Source of the DNA: Collinsella tanakaei
Lineage (GTDB): Bacteria > Actinomycetota > Coriobacteriia > Coriobacteriales > Coriobacteriaceae
Direction of reading: 5' to 3'
DNA length: 64,000 bases
Assembly (NCBI RefSeq): GCF_016900375.1
Contig: NZ_JACJKB010000001.1
Location: forward strand, 124,001-188,000
Every line of letters begins with the position of its first letter. Positions within the stretch are counted from its first letter, which is position 1. Under the pieces are notes generated by a model. It was not told the DNA's origin. It was given only the letters and a program-made list of their open reading frames with translations, and made no database searches. This document shows positions 52,212 through 61,545 of this stretch, piece by piece. A program made the position numbers and the translations under genes.

Positions 52212-52568
52212 ATGTACGCAATCGTTTCTACCGGCGGCAAGCAGTATAAGGTCGCCACCGATGATGTCCTGAACGTCGAGAAGATCGAGGGCGAGATCGG
52301 CGATAAGGTCGAGCTCCCCGTCATCTTCCTCAACGACGGCAAGAAGATCATCACGGATCCTGCCAAGCTTGCGAAGGCTAAGGTCACTGCTGAGATCGTC
52401 GAGCAGTTCAAGGGTGAGAAGCAGCTTGTCTTCAAGTTCCACAAGCGCAAGCGCTATCGTCGCCTCAAGGGTCATCGTCAGCAGCTGACTCGTCTGAAGA
52501 TCACAAAGGTCCAGGCCACCTCGCGCGCCAAGAAGGCTGCCGAGGCCGAGGCTCCCGCGGCTGAGTAA
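52212..52568 (+). CDS. rplU: 50S ribosomal protein L21
   Basis: 118 residues. MYAIVSTGGKQYKVATDD at the N-terminus and FKFHKRKRYRRLKGHRQQLT in the C-terminal half are typical of L21. A short Ala/Glu-rich tail is added. The ATG has AAGGGCAAAACA upstream. rpmA follows after 32 bases, the universal rplU-rpmA pair. Confidence 0.97.
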   Translation: MYAIVSTGGKQYKVATDDVLNVEKIEGEIGDKVELPVIFLNDGKKIITDPAKLAKAKVTAEIVEQFKGEKQLVFKFHKRKRYRRLKGHRQQLTRLKITKVQATSRAKKAAEAEAPAAE

Positions 52569-52600
52569 CCGCTTGAACTGAAGAAAGAAGGTAACCAGAC

Positions 52601-52858
52601 ATGGCACACAAAAAAGGTCTTGGTTCGTCCCGTAACGGCCGCGATTCCCACGCTCAGCGACTCGGTTGCAAGCGTTTCGGTGGCCAGACCGTGAAGTGCG
52701 GCACCATCCTCGTTCGCCAGCGCGGCACCCACATCCACCCGGGCGATAACGTCGGCCGCGGCAAGGATGACACCCTGTTTGCGCTCTGCGACGGTACGGT
52801 CGAGTACACGCGTGGCGTTAAGCATCGCGTGAATGTCCGTCCGGCCGTTGAAGCGTAG
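52601..52858 (+). CDS. rpmA: 50S ribosomal protein L27
   Basis: 85 residues. [16 protein letters not shown] and [20 protein letters not shown] are diagnostic. The N-terminus starts directly with MAHKKG, without the Firmicutes-type cleaved extension. It is followed by a terminator before obg. Confidence 0.97.
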   Translation: MAHKKGLGSSRNGRDSHAQRLGCKRFGGQTVKCGTILVRQRGTHIHPGDNVGRGKDDTLFALCDGTVEYTRGVKHRVNVRPAVEA

Positions 52859-54322
<1,464 letters not shown>

Positions 54323-54329
54323 TGGCGCG

Positions 54330-55019
54330 ATGAAGCCCGAGATCCCCCGCCTGCCCGAGCTCGGTGCCGACTGGTCGCATGAGTACCGGCTCGGCATCAT
54401 GGGCGGCACGTTCGACCCCATCCACTACGGCCACCTCGTGACCGCAGAGCAGGCCCGCGAGGCGCTCGCACTCGACCTCGTGCTGTTCATGCCCGCGGGC
54501 AGGCCCGCCTTCAAGCTTGACAGCGATGTGACCGATGCCGAGGACCGCTATGCCATGACGGTCCTCGCCACGGCTGCGAACCCGGCCTTCGATGCAAGCC
54601 GCTTCGAGATCGATCGCGAGGGTGTTACCTACACGATCGACACCCTGCGTGCGCTGCGCGAGCACTATCCGGAGAACGTGAAGCTGTTCTTCATCACCGG
54701 CGCAGACGCAGTTCTCGACCTTGCCACCTGGCATGATGCCGAGGCGATGGCGAAGCTCGCGACCTTCATCGCCGCGACACGCCCCGGCTACGACATCGAG
54801 CAGGCACGCAAGCGGCTCGATGAATCCGGCGTGCCCTTCGACGTGCGCTACATCGAGATTCCCGCGCTCGCCATCAGCTCGACGAATATCCGCCAGCGCG
54901 TCCAGGCCGGGAAAAGCGTGAGGTACCTTACCTCCGAGTCGGTTATCGGCTACATTCGCAAGAACGGCCTGTACAATGTCCATAGGGTCGAGCGCGTCGA
55001 GGGGACGCATATCCGCTAG
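54330..55019 (+). CDS. nadD: Nicotinate-nucleotide adenylyltransferase
   Basis: Forms nicotinate adenine dinucleotide in NAD synthesis. It is 229 residues. GIMGGTFDPIHYGHLVTAEQ holds the (H/T)xGH nucleotidyl transferase motif, FITGADAVLDLATW the substrate loop, and IEIPALAISSTNIRQRV the ISSTxIR motif. The start (MKPEIPRLPEL) gives an N-terminal extension of about 20 residues before the core; no strong ribosome binding site is adjacent, and coupling to obg translation (seven-base gap) is likely. obg-nadD-yqeK-rsfS is a classic order. Confidence 0.94.
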   Translation: MKPEIPRLPELGADWSHEYRLGIMGGTFDPIHYGHLVTAEQAREALALDLVLFMPAGRPAFKLDSDVTDAEDRYAMTVLATAANPAFDASRFEIDREGVTYTIDTLRALREHYPENVKLFFITGADAVLDLATWHDAEAMAKLATFIAATRPGYDIEQARKRLDESGVPFDVRYIEIPALAISSTNIRQRVQAGKSVRYLTSESVIGYIRKNGLYNVHRVERVEGTHIR

Positions 55020-55037
55020 CAAGGGAGGTTCGAGTCA

Positions 55038-55649
55038 TTGGCAGACTCGTATTCGATCGACGATAAGAAGGCGTATCTCGCTCGCATGCGCGAGATGCTC
55101 GACGTCCGCATGGGCGACCACCGCAAGCGTCGCAACCATTCGCTGGGCGTCGCGCGCACGGCCAGGAAGCTCGCGAAAACCTACGGCGTCGACCCGTTCC
55201 TCGCCGAGGCGGCCGGCCTGGTCCACGACTGGGATAAGGTGCTTGATAAGTCCGAGCTGCTTGCCCGCGCCGCGCAGTACGGTATCGCCATCGCCGGTTC
55301 GCCGACGAATGCCGTCGCGCTTCTGCACGGACCGGTCGCTGCCGTCGAGCTGCCGGAGCTCTTCGGCGAGCTGCCTGCCGAGGTCTTCCAGGCCGTGGCG
55401 CGGCATACGTCTGCCGCCGAGGACATGACCGATCTCGACATGGTCGTCTTCGTGGCTGATGCCATCGAGCCCATGCGCAAGGGCGATTACGCCGATGAGC
55501 TCCGCTCGCAGGTGGGCAAGGTCGACCTCACGCGGCTGTTCTTCAACTGCTTTAGCCAGGGCCTGATTTACGTCATGCAGACGCAGCGCTATATGTATCC
55601 GACCGCCATTTCCATCTACAATCGCTACGCGCTCGAGCTTGGGCGCTAG
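55038..55649 (+). CDS. yqeK: YqeK family HD-domain hydrolase
   Basis: Predicted diadenosine tetraphosphate (Ap4A) symmetrical hydrolase. It is 203 residues from a TTG behind GGGAGGTTCGAGTCA. RRNHSLGVARTARKLA has the first His, EAAGLVHDWDKVL the HD pair, and VARHTSA plus VVFVADAIEP complete the metal site pattern. It lies between nadD and rsfS, as in Bacillus. Confidence 0.92.
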   Translation: MADSYSIDDKKAYLARMREMLDVRMGDHRKRRNHSLGVARTARKLAKTYGVDPFLAEAAGLVHDWDKVLDKSELLARAAQYGIAIAGSPTNAVALLHGPVAAVELPELFGELPAEVFQAVARHTSAAEDMTDLDMVVFVADAIEPMRKGDYADELRSQVGKVDLTRLFFNCFSQGLIYVMQTQRYMYPTAISIYNRYALELGR

Positions 55650-55659
55650 AAAGGCAATC

Positions 55660-56151
55660 ATGACTGAGGAGAACCTGAACAATACCGAGAACGTCGACGA
55701 GATCGTCGAGGAAGCCTCCGAGCTGAACGAGGCAGATGCCACCCTCGAGGGCTTCGGCATCTCCGCCGACCGCACCGCCGCGAGCGCTTCGAGCCATGGC
55801 ATCGAGGCCATCGAGGTCGCCCGCGTGGCCGCCTACGCCGCTTCCGAGAAGAAGGCCGACGACATCGTCGTGCTCGATCTGACCGAGCTTTCCGACATCT
55901 GCGACTACTTTGTGATCGCCACCGGCTCGAACCGCCGCCTGGCCGACGCCGTCATCGACGAGGTGGAGGAGCGCGTCGCCAAGTCCTGCAACGAGCACCC
56001 CTTCTCCATCGAGGGGCGCGATGAGGGTTCCTGGATCCTCATGGACTACGGCTCGGTCCTGGTCCACGTCTTCACCCCCGAGGCCCGCGACTACTACCGC
56101 CTCGAGAAGCTCTGGGGCGACGCCCCCACCCTCTCTCTCGACCTCTCCTAA
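55660..56151 (+). CDS. rsfS: Ribosomal silencing factor RsfS
   Basis: Binds L14 and blocks subunit joining under starvation. It is 163 residues: an acidic non-conserved N-terminus of about 45 residues, then the DUF143 core (ARVAAYAASEKKADDIVVLD, LSDICDYFVIATGSNRRLAD, GSWILMDYGSVLVHVFTPEAR, YYRLEKLWGDAP). AAAGGCAATC precedes the ATG. It is the last gene before the region carrying palindromes and the transposase. Confidence 0.94.
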   Translation: MTEENLNNTENVDEIVEEASELNEADATLEGFGISADRTAASASSHGIEAIEVARVAAYAASEKKADDIVVLDLTELSDICDYFVIATGSNRRLADAVIDEVEERVAKSCNEHPFSIEGRDEGSWILMDYGSVLVHVFTPEARDYYRLEKLWGDAPTLSLDLS

Positions 56152-56158
56152 CCCCTTT

Positions 56159-56189
56159 GGCCTCTTTGGGGACGTAGCCAATAGAGGCC
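56159..56189. repeat. Single REP-like unit upstream of the transposase
   Basis: GGCCTC, TT, TGGGGACGTAGCC (56159-56179) is one copy of the 21-base unit of the other palindromes, here not followed by its inverse; instead AGAGGCC closes a 7-bp stem. It begins eight bases after the rsfS stop. Confidence 0.75.
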
Positions 56190-56219
56190 AACTGGAGATT
56201 TCGTATATATGCATGGCCC

Positions 56220-56259
56220 ATCGGGCTCCCATGGAAGAACTTCTCCATGGGAGCCCGAT
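56220..56259 (+). terminator. 16-bp perfect hairpin downstream of rsfS
   Basis: ATCGGGCTCCCATGGA pairs exactly with TCCATGGGAGCCCGAT around an eight-base loop. No T-run follows. It is unrelated in sequence to the REP-like units. It probably ends or stabilises the rsfS operon transcript. The remaining 56260-56429 bases hold no gene I can support, presumably the transposase promoter. Confidence 0.5.
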
Positions 56260-56429
56260 ATCATTTGCGCCTCTATCTGGCGGTTTGTCCGGCTGTTAGA
56301 ACTCGTTGAACGATCGTTATATCGGTGTCGGAGCCCGGTAATGTTCGAACGCTTTCCTGTTTGATTCCCCGGATAGCCTACGCGTTGATAGCAATCTGGA
56401 TGAAGCTTTCATCCAAGAAAGGGGAGACC

Positions 56430-57176
56430 ATGCCGCGAGACCCTCGAACCTATTCGGAAACCGGGTTCTACCACGTGATCGTTAAAGGCGACGGGGGAAT
56501 GACCCTATTCGACAGCGACGCAGACAGACTTACGTTCCTATCGATACTCGATTTCGCCCTGGGAACGTTCAATGTCTCCTTAATCGCGTGGTGTCTGATG
56601 AGCAACCACGTTCATATCCTGATTGAAGACCCCGAGCGACAGATGAGCGCCTTTATGCAGCAGGTTGAAACGTCCTATGCACGCTATTTCAACATCTCAA
56701 AGGGACGAAAGGGATCCGTGTTCCAAGGACGCTTTCTGAGTATCCCAATCATGAGCGAGGGGCAATTGCTTTCCTGCGTGTTCTACATTCACGACAATCC
56801 ACTCAAGGGTATGGGTATAGACCCGGCAACGTACTATTGGAGCAGCCGCAGGGAGTATGTCGGTGTTGCCGAGAGAACGTCAACCGCGTTGATTCTCGAA
56901 ATGCTCGGCGGCGTAAAAGGGTTTCTCGAAGCGAGCGAACACCGCCGCTTCAACACCTACTTCGTCAAAAATGGGAGTCGCATTCCGGACGACGACGTTG
57001 CGAACGCGATTCGTTCGGCGATCGGAGGTATCGAGCCGTCGACCATTCGTGGCCTGTCGAAACAAGACCGCGCGGACGCGATCAAGAAGATGCGGGGCAT
57101 AGGGCTATCCGTCAAGCAGATCAGCCGAGCAACAGGTCTTGGCATCCGGACGATTGTCAGAGATGCCCGCTCCTAG
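56430..57176 (+). CDS. REP-associated tyrosine transposase-like protein (RAYT, Y1_Tnp)
   Basis: 248 residues. The Y1 HUH domain is clear: TGFYHVIVKGDGG at the start, LMSNHVHILIED with HVH at residues 60-62, and the helix SYARYFNISKGRKGSVFQGR with candidate catalytic Tyr83 or Tyr86, followed by FYIHDNPLKGM and the YYWSSRREYVG segment. A C-terminal helix-turn-helix (GLSVKQISRATGLGIR) may bind the repeats. The start ATG has AAGGGGAG six bases upstream. GC is lower than in neighbours and rare codons (AGA, ATA, CTA) occur, a sign of foreign origin. The stop codon lies inside the right-hand palindrome. Such proteins mobilise REP palindromes in other bacteria; here that is inference. Confidence 0.85.
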   Translation: MPRDPRTYSETGFYHVIVKGDGGMTLFDSDADRLTFLSILDFALGTFNVSLIAWCLMSNHVHILIEDPERQMSAFMQQVETSYARYFNISKGRKGSVFQGRFLSIPIMSEGQLLSCVFYIHDNPLKGMGIDPATYYWSSRREYVGVAERTSTALILEMLGGVKGFLEASEHRRFNTYFVKNGSRIPDDDVANAIRSAIGGIEPSTIRGLSKQDRADAIKKMRGIGLSVKQISRATGLGIRTIVRDARS

Positions 57177-57254
57177 CTGGCCTCATTGGGGACGTAGCCC
57201 CCGCGCGCCAAAAATGGCGCGCGGGGGCTACGTCCCCAATGAGGCCAGCTAGGA
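57171..57254. repeat. Perfect palindrome (40-bp arms) between transposase and dinB
   Basis: Arms 57171-57210 and 57215-57254 match exactly; the loop is AAAA. Each arm holds TCCTAGCT, the 21-base unit (GGCCTC, AT, TGGGGACGTAGCC) and a CCCGCGCGCCA inner stem. The TAG stop of the transposase (57174-57176) and the TAG stop of dinB on the other strand (57249-57251) are both part of the arms. It may terminate both converging genes. Confidence 0.95.
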
Positions 57255-58523
57255 TTTGTCGCGGCGGACGATGTCGGAGTCGAAGCGGGCGGCTCTTCCG
57301 AAGCCGACGGCGTCGCGGCCGAACTTCTCGCGGACCTTCTCCATGGTGACTGATAGCTCGCGACGGTCGCTCGTCTGCACGCCGCGCTCGTCGACCTCGC
57401 AGAACAGATCGGTCTGCACGCCGCCGCTCATATCGAAATCGCTCATGCCGAGGCCGGCAAGACGGATGTGCATGCCCTCGAACCAGATGGAATCCAAGAG
57501 CTCGAGCGCCACCGGCACGAATACGTTCTCGTCATCGGTCGGATGCGCGAGCTTCCGTTGAATCGTTCTGCCCTTACCGTAGCTGAACTTGAGCTTGAGC
57601 GTCACGGTTCGACCGGCAAGCCCGTGGCGGCGCAGCCGCCTGCCCACCGATTCGCCGAGCAGCGCGATGGCGGCATCCACATCGTCGCGATCGGTAAGAT
57701 CGGTCCCGAACGTGCGCTCGTTGCTCACCGACTTCACCTCGTCGGGAGCATCGATCGGCGTCACCATGCTCACCTCGCGGCCGGCAGCTCGCAGCTTCAT
57801 AAGCCCTGCATTGACCCCGAAGATAGGGGAGAGCACCTGTTCGTCCGCAGCTGCGAGCTGGCCTAAGGTATGGATGCCCGCCTGATGGAGCGCCGCCTCT
57901 CCCGACCTGCCGATTCCGCTCATGGCGCGCACGGGGAGCGGTGCCAAAAAACCCGCTTCGGTGCCCGGGACGATTACGGTCAAGCCCCGGGGCTTGTCGC
58001 GTTCGCTCGCGATCTTAGCCACGGTCTTGTTGCACCCAAGACCGATGGAGCAGGTCACGCCGAGTTCGCTTACGCGCCGAGAAATCCGCTGGCAGATCAC
58101 GACGGGGCTTTCGGAGGAGTACCTGCCGGGCGACACGTCGAAGAACGCCTCGTCGATCGACACCTGATCGACATAGGGCGTCTCGTCGGCGAGAACCGCC
58201 ATGACATTCGCGCTCATCTCGCGATAACGGTCGAAATGTCCATGGGTCCAGATAGCATGGGGGCACAGACGTTTAGCCTGCGCCGATGGCATGGCAGAAT
58301 GCACGCCGAACGTGCGCGCCTCGTAAGAAGCGGTCGAAACGACGCCGCGCGATTCCGGGTCTCCGCCGACGATTACCGGCTTGCCGCGCCATTCGGGATG
58401 GTCGAGCTGCTCCACACTCGCAAAGAAGGCATCGAGATCGAGCAACCCGATCGCCGGTCCGCTCCACGCGCCGAACAGCGCGGATGCGAAGGCATCGGAA
58501 TCGTATGTATGTTCGCCCTTCAT
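57249..58523 (-). CDS. dinB: DNA polymerase IV (Y-family)
   Basis: Error-prone translesion polymerase. It is 424 residues. LLDLDAFFASVEQLDHPEW holds the first metal Asp and steric-gate region, VVSTASYEARTFGVHSAMP the finger motif, YVDQVSIDEAFFDVS the catalytic Asp-Glu, and SIGLGCNKTVAKIASERDKP the thumb entry; the little finger follows (SNERTFGTDL). The C-terminal 60 residues lack an obvious clamp-binding QxxLF, though QTDLFCEV resembles one. The stop lies in the palindrome at 57171-57254, and the start is 19 bases from another palindrome, so the gene is boxed by repeats. No SOS box was recognised upstream. Confidence 0.94.
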   Translation of the reverse strand: MKGEHTYDSDAFASALFGAWSGPAIGLLDLDAFFASVEQLDHPEWRGKPVIVGGDPESRGVVSTASYEARTFGVHSAMPSAQAKRLCPHAIWTHGHFDRYREMSANVMAVLADETPYVDQVSIDEAFFDVSPGRYSSESPVVICQRISRRVSELGVTCSIGLGCNKTVAKIASERDKPRGLTVIVPGTEAGFLAPLPVRAMSGIGRSGEAALHQAGIHTLGQLAAADEQVLSPIFGVNAGLMKLRAAGREVSMVTPIDAPDEVKSVSNERTFGTDLTDRDDVDAAIALLGESVGRRLRRHGLAGRTVTLKLKFSYGKGRTIQRKLAHPTDDENVFVPVALELLDSIWFEGMHIRLAGLGMSDFDMSGGVQTDLFCEVDERGVQTSDRRELSVTMEKVREKFGRDAVGFGRAARFDSDIVRRDKS

Positions 58524-58542
58524 GCCTCCAGTATACCCAATG

Positions 58543-58612
58543 TGGCCTCTCTGGGGACGTAGCCTGAAGGTGCCATTTTTGGCGCCTTCAGGCTACGTCC
58601 CCAGAGAGGCCA
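58543..58612. repeat. Palindrome (33-bp arms) upstream of dinB and rpsP
   Basis: Arms 58543-58575 and 58580-58612 are inverse complements with one mismatch (G-U in RNA); the loop is TTTT. Each contains the 21-base unit (GGCCTC, TC, TGGGGACGTAGCC) and TGAAGG(T/C)GCCA. Its centre read on the minus strand, GCGCCAAAAATGGC, matches the centre of the 57171-57254 palindrome. Confidence 0.92.
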
Positions 58613-58719
58613 TTTGACGAGCGCTTCATGCGCGGTTTGTGAAGGGCTTGCAAAATGGCCGTTAGTGGTCAAAATATGGTTTTGCCTGCGACCATTCCGA
58701 AGAAGTCACTCTCACGGAC

Positions 58720-58748
58720 TTCACCTGCTCGGGTCGTTGGCGTATGAT
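58720..58748 (+). promoter_or_regulatory. Promoter of the rpsP operon
   Basis: TTCACC (58720-58725), a 17-base spacer and TATGAT (58743-58748) lie 56 bases before the rpsP start codon. Confidence 0.65.
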
Positions 58749-58804
58749 AACAACTTGTTTGTCTGTAGTTGCAGCAGCATGCTGCGTAGTTGGAGGAGTT
58801 ATAA

Positions 58805-59158
58805 GTGGCAGTTAAGATCCGCCTCGCTCGTCATGGTTCCCACAAGCGTCCGTATTACCGCGTTGTCGTCGCCGATGCGCGTTCGCCCCGCGATGGTCGT
58901 TTCATCGAGGAGGTCGGCCGCTACAACCCGCTGACCAACCCCAAGACGATCAACCTCGACATCGAGAAGATCAACGACTGGAAGACCAAGGGTGCTCAGC
59001 TCACCGACGCCGTCGCCGCTCTCGTGCGCGCCGTCGAGGAGGGTCCGAAGACCGACACCACCGTCAAGAAGTCCAAGAAGCAGCTCGCCCGCGAGGCCGA
59101 GGAGGCCAAGAAGGCCGCCGAGGCTGCCGCCGCTGAGGCCGAGGGCGCTGAGGAGTAA
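58805..59158 (+). CDS. rpsP: 30S ribosomal protein S16
   Basis: 117 residues from GTG behind [35 protein letters not shown] and [20 protein letters not shown] are diagnostic. The C-terminal 40 residues are Lys/Ala/Glu-rich, an extension common in actinobacterial S16. It leads the rpsP-khpA-rimM-trmD-lepB operon. Confidence 0.97.
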   Translation: MAVKIRLARHGSHKRPYYRVVVADARSPRDGRFIEEVGRYNPLTNPKTINLDIEKINDWKTKGAQLTDAVAALVRAVEEGPKTDTTVKKSKKQLAREAEEAKKAAEAAAAEAEGAEE

Positions 59159-59160
59159 CT

Positions 59161-59466
59161 TTGTCCGAAGAGCTCAACGAGCGCGTCGATACTCCCGAGG
59201 AACTCGAGAACGAGGAGGAGATGCTCTCCGATCGCATCGCCGACCTCGTTGAGTACCTCGTCGTCAATATCGTCGACGACGCCGATGCGGTGAGCCTTGA
59301 GGTCATCGATAGCGAGTCTTCCTCGACTATCGAGGTCACGGTCGCTCCTGACGACGTGGCCAAGGTAATCGGCCGTCATGGTCGCACCATCAAGGCGATT
59401 CGCACGCTGTCTCGGGCGCTTGCCGCCCGTCTCGGCACTTCGGTTGAGGTGGAGGTCTTGGGGTAG
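59161..59466 (+). CDS. khpA: KH-domain RNA-binding protein KhpA
   Basis: 101 residues from TTG behind GAGGAGTAACT (inside the end of rpsP). The C-terminal 70 residues are a single KH domain with the GxxG loop VIGRHGRTIKAIRTL. An acidic N-terminus of about 25 residues is added. The KhpA partner KhpB (Jag) is not in the window. Its place between rpsP and rimM is the standard one. Confidence 0.9.
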   Translation: MSEELNERVDTPEELENEEEMLSDRIADLVEYLVVNIVDDADAVSLEVIDSESSSTIEVTVAPDDVAKVIGRHGRTIKAIRTLSRALAARLGTSVEVEVLG

Positions 59467-59468
59467 CC

Positions 59469-60005
59469 TTGACGATCGCTTACCGAAACATAGCCCGTGT
59501 GGTCGCACCCCACGGGATCAAGGGGGAGGTCTCCGCACAACCGCTGCGGGGGCTTCCCTTCCTTTTGCATGAGGGCATGACCGTGGCGCTCACGCCGCCC
59601 GCGCTCGACCGCGACCGATTCTGCCGCATCGTGTCGGCCGACGCCATGAGCGGGCTCGTCCGCTTCAGCGGTGTCGATACCCTGGATGATGCGGAGAAGG
59701 TCGCCGGCTGCCTCGTCCTCGCACGCGAGGACGAGCTCGATCTCGGACCCCTCGACGCCGCCGCGGAAGATCTGATCGGCCGCCGCGTCGTCGATGAGCG
59801 CTATGGCGATCTCGGCACCATCACCGAGATCATGGAAACGCCTGCCAACGACGTGTGGGTCTGCGAGGGCTCCGCCTACGGCGAGGTGCTCATCCCCGTC
59901 ATCGAGCCCGTGCTTGACAGCATCCCCGATGCCGGCGACATCTTCGTTCACATCATGGACGGCCTGATCGACCTTGATACCCCGGACTCGAAGGAGCGGC
60001 CATGA
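59469..60005 (+). CDS. rimM: Ribosome maturation factor RimM
   Basis: Assists 30S head assembly through S19. It is 178 residues: the N-terminal RimM domain (YRNIARVVAPHGIKGEVSAQ; FSGVDTLDDAEKVAGCLVLA) and the C-terminal PRC-like barrel (LIGRRVVDERYGDLGTITEI; ANDVWVCEG; EVLIPVIEPVLDSIP). The start is TTG close to the khpA stop; the ribosome binding site GGTAG is weak and coupling is likely. It overlaps trmD by four bases. Confidence 0.93.
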   Translation: MTIAYRNIARVVAPHGIKGEVSAQPLRGLPFLLHEGMTVALTPPALDRDRFCRIVSADAMSGLVRFSGVDTLDDAEKVAGCLVLAREDELDLGPLDAAAEDLIGRRVVDERYGDLGTITEIMETPANDVWVCEGSAYGEVLIPVIEPVLDSIPDAGDIFVHIMDGLIDLDTPDSKERP

Positions 60006-60802
60006 TCGTCGAGACCCTCTCGGTCTTTCCCGAGATGTTCGAGCCCTACATGAGCTCCTCGATTCTCGGACGCGCCCGCCGAGCGGGTCTGTTCGACTTT
60101 GCCGCCTACGACCTGCGCGACTGGACGCACGACCGCCATCGCACCGTAGACGATGAGCCCTACGGCGGCGGTCAGGGCATGCTCATGAAGGTCGAGCCGC
60201 TTGCGGAAGCCATCGAGGACATCGCCTCGAAGGGGCCCAAGCCGCATGTGGTGTTCTTCACGCCCTGCGGAGAGCGCTTCGACCAGCGCATCGCCGAGCG
60301 TCTAGCCACCTGCGAGCGCCTGCTGCTCGTTTGCGGGCGCTACGAGGGGATGGACGAGCGCGCCTATTCCTTTGCGGACGAGCGCCTCTCCATCGGCGAC
60401 TATGTGCTCACGGGCGGCGAGCTGCCCGCCATGGTCGTCGCCGACGCGGTGATTCGCCTGCTTCCGGGCGCACTCGGCGACGATATGTCCAATGTCGACG
60501 AGAGCTTCTCCGGCGGTCAGACGGGCGGCCTGCTTGAATACGAGCAGTACACGCGCCCGTCGACCTTCCGCGGTGCCGGCGTGCCCGAGGTGCTGCTTTC
60601 CGGCGATCACGCCAAGGTGGATGCCTGGCGCCGTAGAAACGCCATCGAGCGCACCTGCCGCTGGCGGCCCGATCTGCTGGAGGCTGCCGCGCTCTCCGAT
60701 GCCGAGCGCGCCTATGCCGAGGAGCTGCTCGCGCGCTATCATGATGCAGATGGCCAAGCCGAAGCGCAGCGCTCCGACACCGAGGAAGAGGTGCAAGCAT
60801 GA
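60002..60802 (+). CDS. trmD: tRNA (guanine-N1)-methyltransferase TrmD
   Basis: Makes m1G37 in tRNAs with G36. It is 266 residues. The trefoil-knot SPOUT domain shows DDEPYGGGQGMLMK, LLVCGRYEGMDERAYSF and SIGDYVLTGGELPAMVV; ESFSGGQTGGLLEYEQYTRP and GNHAKI-like SGDHAKVDAWRR complete the tRNA-binding part. The C-terminus has an extra acidic tail of about 20 residues. It overlaps lepB by four bases. Confidence 0.97.
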   Translation: MIVETLSVFPEMFEPYMSSSILGRARRAGLFDFAAYDLRDWTHDRHRTVDDEPYGGGQGMLMKVEPLAEAIEDIASKGPKPHVVFFTPCGERFDQRIAERLATCERLLLVCGRYEGMDERAYSFADERLSIGDYVLTGGELPAMVVADAVIRLLPGALGDDMSNVDESFSGGQTGGLLEYEQYTRPSTFRGAGVPEVLLSGDHAKVDAWRRRNAIERTCRWRPDLLEAAALSDAERAYAEELLARYHDADGQAEAQRSDTEEEVQA

Positions 60803-61359
60803 CATCACATGGCAACTCATTCGTACGAGGTGTACTCGAGTGGGTGGTGGTTTTTGCCGTCGCCATCTGCGCGATGCTTCTGCTGCGCACCTTCGTCATC
60901 GAACCCTATATCGTGCCCACCGGCTCGATGGAGACGACCATCGAGATCGGCGACCAGGTCTTTGCCCAGAAGGTCACGGTGAACATGGGCATGATGCCCG
61001 AGCAGGGCGACATCGTCGTCTTCCAGAACCCCGACGAGTCGAACGACCATGAGGTGCTCGTGAAGCGCGTCATCGCCACCGCCGGCCAGACCGTCGACCT
61101 GCAGAACGGTCAGGTCCTCGTCGACGGCACGCCCCTCGACGAGTCCTATACCCAAGGGCAGAGTTATCCGCTTGCAAGCCAGGCGCCCGGGGTGCAAATC
61201 AGCTACCCCTACACGGTACCCGAGGGCTGCGTGTGGATGATGGGCGACAACCGCGAGCACTCGGCCGATTCGCGCTACTTCGGCCCCGTGACGCAAGACG
61301 AGCTCATCGGCGTCGTCGTGCTCAGGTACTGGCCGCTCACGCGCATCGGCACGCTTTAG
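60799..61359 (+). CDS. lepB: Signal peptidase I
   Basis: Removes signal peptides of secreted proteins. It is 186 residues with one N-terminal membrane helix (about 10-30, VLEWVVVFAVAICAMLLLRT). The catalytic Ser is in VPTGSMETT, the Lys in EVLVKRVIATAGQ, and the family motif GDNREHSADSRYFGPV follows. The context after trmD is as in many actinobacteria. Confidence 0.95.
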   Translation: MTSHGNSFVRGVLEWVVVFAVAICAMLLLRTFVIEPYIVPTGSMETTIEIGDQVFAQKVTVNMGMMPEQGDIVVFQNPDESNDHEVLVKRVIATAGQTVDLQNGQVLVDGTPLDESYTQGQSYPLASQAPGVQISYPYTVPEGCVWMMGDNREHSADSRYFGPVTQDELIGVVVLRYWPLTRIGTL

Positions 61360-61380
61360 CAAACACCGACAGAGCCCGCT

Positions 61381-61412
61381 CGGCCCGCATATCACCTTCG
61401 ATATGCGGGCCG
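61381..61412 (+). terminator. Terminator-like hairpin after lepB
   Basis: CGGCCCGCATATC pairs exactly with GATATGCGGGCCG (13 bp), six-base loop, followed by GTTCATAT. It is 21 bases after the lepB stop. Confidence 0.65.
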
Positions 61413-61545
61413 GTTCATATCGCGTCGAGCCCTTGCAGGACTTTCCTGTAAAAATCTGAGCTCACGTTCTCAGCTCGTCCGCAACACAAGCGGATGGGCT
61501 ATCATGTTGGCTTGTATGAACATAACCGTCGAGGGGACCACAAGG

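Larger units (their letters stand above)
56159..57254 (+). mobile_element. RAYT gene with flanking REP-like palindromes
   Basis: The transposase-like gene at 56430-57176 is bordered on the left by a single unit (56159-56189) and on the right by a perfect two-unit palindrome (57171-57254). This is the arrangement of REP-associated tyrosine transposases with their cognate repeats. No target-site duplication was recognised and mobility is inferred. Confidence 0.55.

Noticed and set aside
61413-61545. T-box or glycine riboswitch in front of glyQ (also looked for before alaS and aroF)
   Set aside because: No AGGGTGGnACCGCG-like box, specifier stem or glycine aptamer core was found.
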